This document shows, in pieces, positions 21,313-21,663 of a stretch of DNA of 21,663 nt. The number at the start of each line of letters is the position of its first letter. Position 1 is the first letter of the stretch. The position numbers and the translations under genes were made by a program. The notes beneath the pieces are model-generated. The model made no database searches and had not been told where the DNA came from. It worked only from the letters and a program-made list of their open reading frames with translations. Source of the DNA: a virus; the IMG/VR virus record IMGVR_UViG_3300036846_000307, positions 1 to 21,663 of that record. One strand, written 5' to 3'.

Positions 21313-21542
21313 CCTGGTACCCGGCCCAGTGCGAAGAGTGCGGGCGCACCATGTCGACGAACGTGCTGGCTGCCCATCGTCGCACCCATGCGCTACCACC
21401 TGCGCCCGTGTCCGTGACTGCGCCGTGTGCCCAGTGCGGCGACGTGCTACCCGCGGCCCGGCTGTCGCTGATCGTCAGTCCCGGCCCGCTGCTGCTGTGC
21501 GCTGGGTGTCTGGCCGCCACGCTCGAGGGGATGGGTCAGTGA
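21309..21542 (+). CDS. Small double zinc-finger protein
   Basis: The 77-residue product shows CEECGRTMSTNVLAAHRRTH, a C2H2-type finger, and a second Cys set CAQCGDVLP...LLLCAGCLA (C-x2-C...C-x2-C). Both suggest zinc-stabilised DNA or protein binding. ATG 21309 overlaps the previous stop. It is the last clear gene of the early block before the presumed packaging region. Confidence 0.72.
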   Translation: MTWYPAQCEECGRTMSTNVLAAHRRTHALPPAPVSVTAPCAQCGDVLPAARLSLIVSPGPLLLCAGCLAATLEGMGQ

Positions 21543-21663
21543 CACACGCGCACGCGCAGAAATCGCGCGCTGATCGTCAGGATGGTCCTGCAGCGAAACG
21601 CGCGACACGCCCGCGCGCGCGACGTATGCACATGCGCGTTTTTGGTGCGAAGGCGCGCACCAT
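21543..21663. other. Right-end GCGC-rich region, candidate cos/pac segment
   Basis: The last 121 bases are dense in GCGC/CGCG. They contain the dyad GGTGCG (21644-21649) / CGCACC (21656-21661) and GCGCGTTTTTGG, which resembles GCGCGTTTCTCC at the other end of the window (3-14). A GTG-started frame from 21539 (GTGA overlap) stays open to the window end and would stop at 29-31 after circular joining, but its codon third positions are unlike those of the other genes. I favour non-coding packaging DNA. Confidence 0.4.

Noticed and set aside
21539-21663. Basic protein-coding frame running off the window end
   Set aside because: Although the start overlaps the preceding stop as GTGA, codon third positions differ from real genes and the region is a GCGC-rich repeat-like segment better explained as packaging DNA.
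1-21663. tRNA genes, insertion sequences or transposases
   Set aside because: None was seen on either strand by reading; no tRNA cloverleaf or transposase motif was found.

Overview
The window looks like an essentially complete genome of a very small temperate tailed phage (siphovirus-type) of a high-GC actinobacterium. Reasons: GC near 70% by eye, GTG starts, tightly overlapping genes, HK97-type head genes, tail genes of the kind found in actinobacteriophages, a tyrosine integrase, and a lysin ending in GYW...DGGVF-type repeats, which I associate with actinobacterial (notably Acidimicrobiia-like) cell-surface proteins. Host class is inference.

Layout. 1-79 and 21543-21663 are GC-rich, apparently non-coding ends that would meet upstream of the small terminase if the molecule is circular or cohesive-ended. 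80-14427 is one long rightward late block: terminase small and large subunits, portal, prohead protease, major capsid protein, head-tail connector, tail terminator-like protein, tail tube, HK97 gp10-like neck protein, two tail assembly chaperones probably joined by a -1 frameshift, tape measure, distal tail protein, tail hub, minor tail protein, a 38-residue acidic microprotein, amidase endolysin, holin-like protein and a probable TIM-barrel glycosidase-like protein. 14428-14585 holds a consensus -10 box with inverted repeats, followed by the integrase. 15711-15785 holds an operator-like repeat pair and a hairpin, then two small rightward genes, the second with a helix-turn-helix. Two small leftward genes (16405-17111) form the only minus-strand operon and diverge from an excisionase-like gene at 17350.

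17350-21542 is the early block: excisionase-like protein, PD-(D/E)XK exonuclease, RecT-like annealing protein, an Arg-rich microprotein, several small Cys-rich proteins and an HNH nuclease, mostly coupled by ATGA/GTGA/TTGA overlaps. No polymerase, helicase or primase is recognisable, so replication must lean on the host.

The most unusual structure lies inside the gene at 19893-20459. Thirteen exact GTCAC/GTGAC pentamers within about 255 bp flank a long near-perfect hairpin, and a 21-bp perfect repeat occurs in two different reading frames. I read this as a candidate replication origin embedded in a coding sequence, in the manner of lambda ori within gene O. A second notable point is an AAGGAGG ribosome-binding site with an in-frame GTG at the domain junction of the endolysin, suggesting separate production of the cell-wall-binding half.
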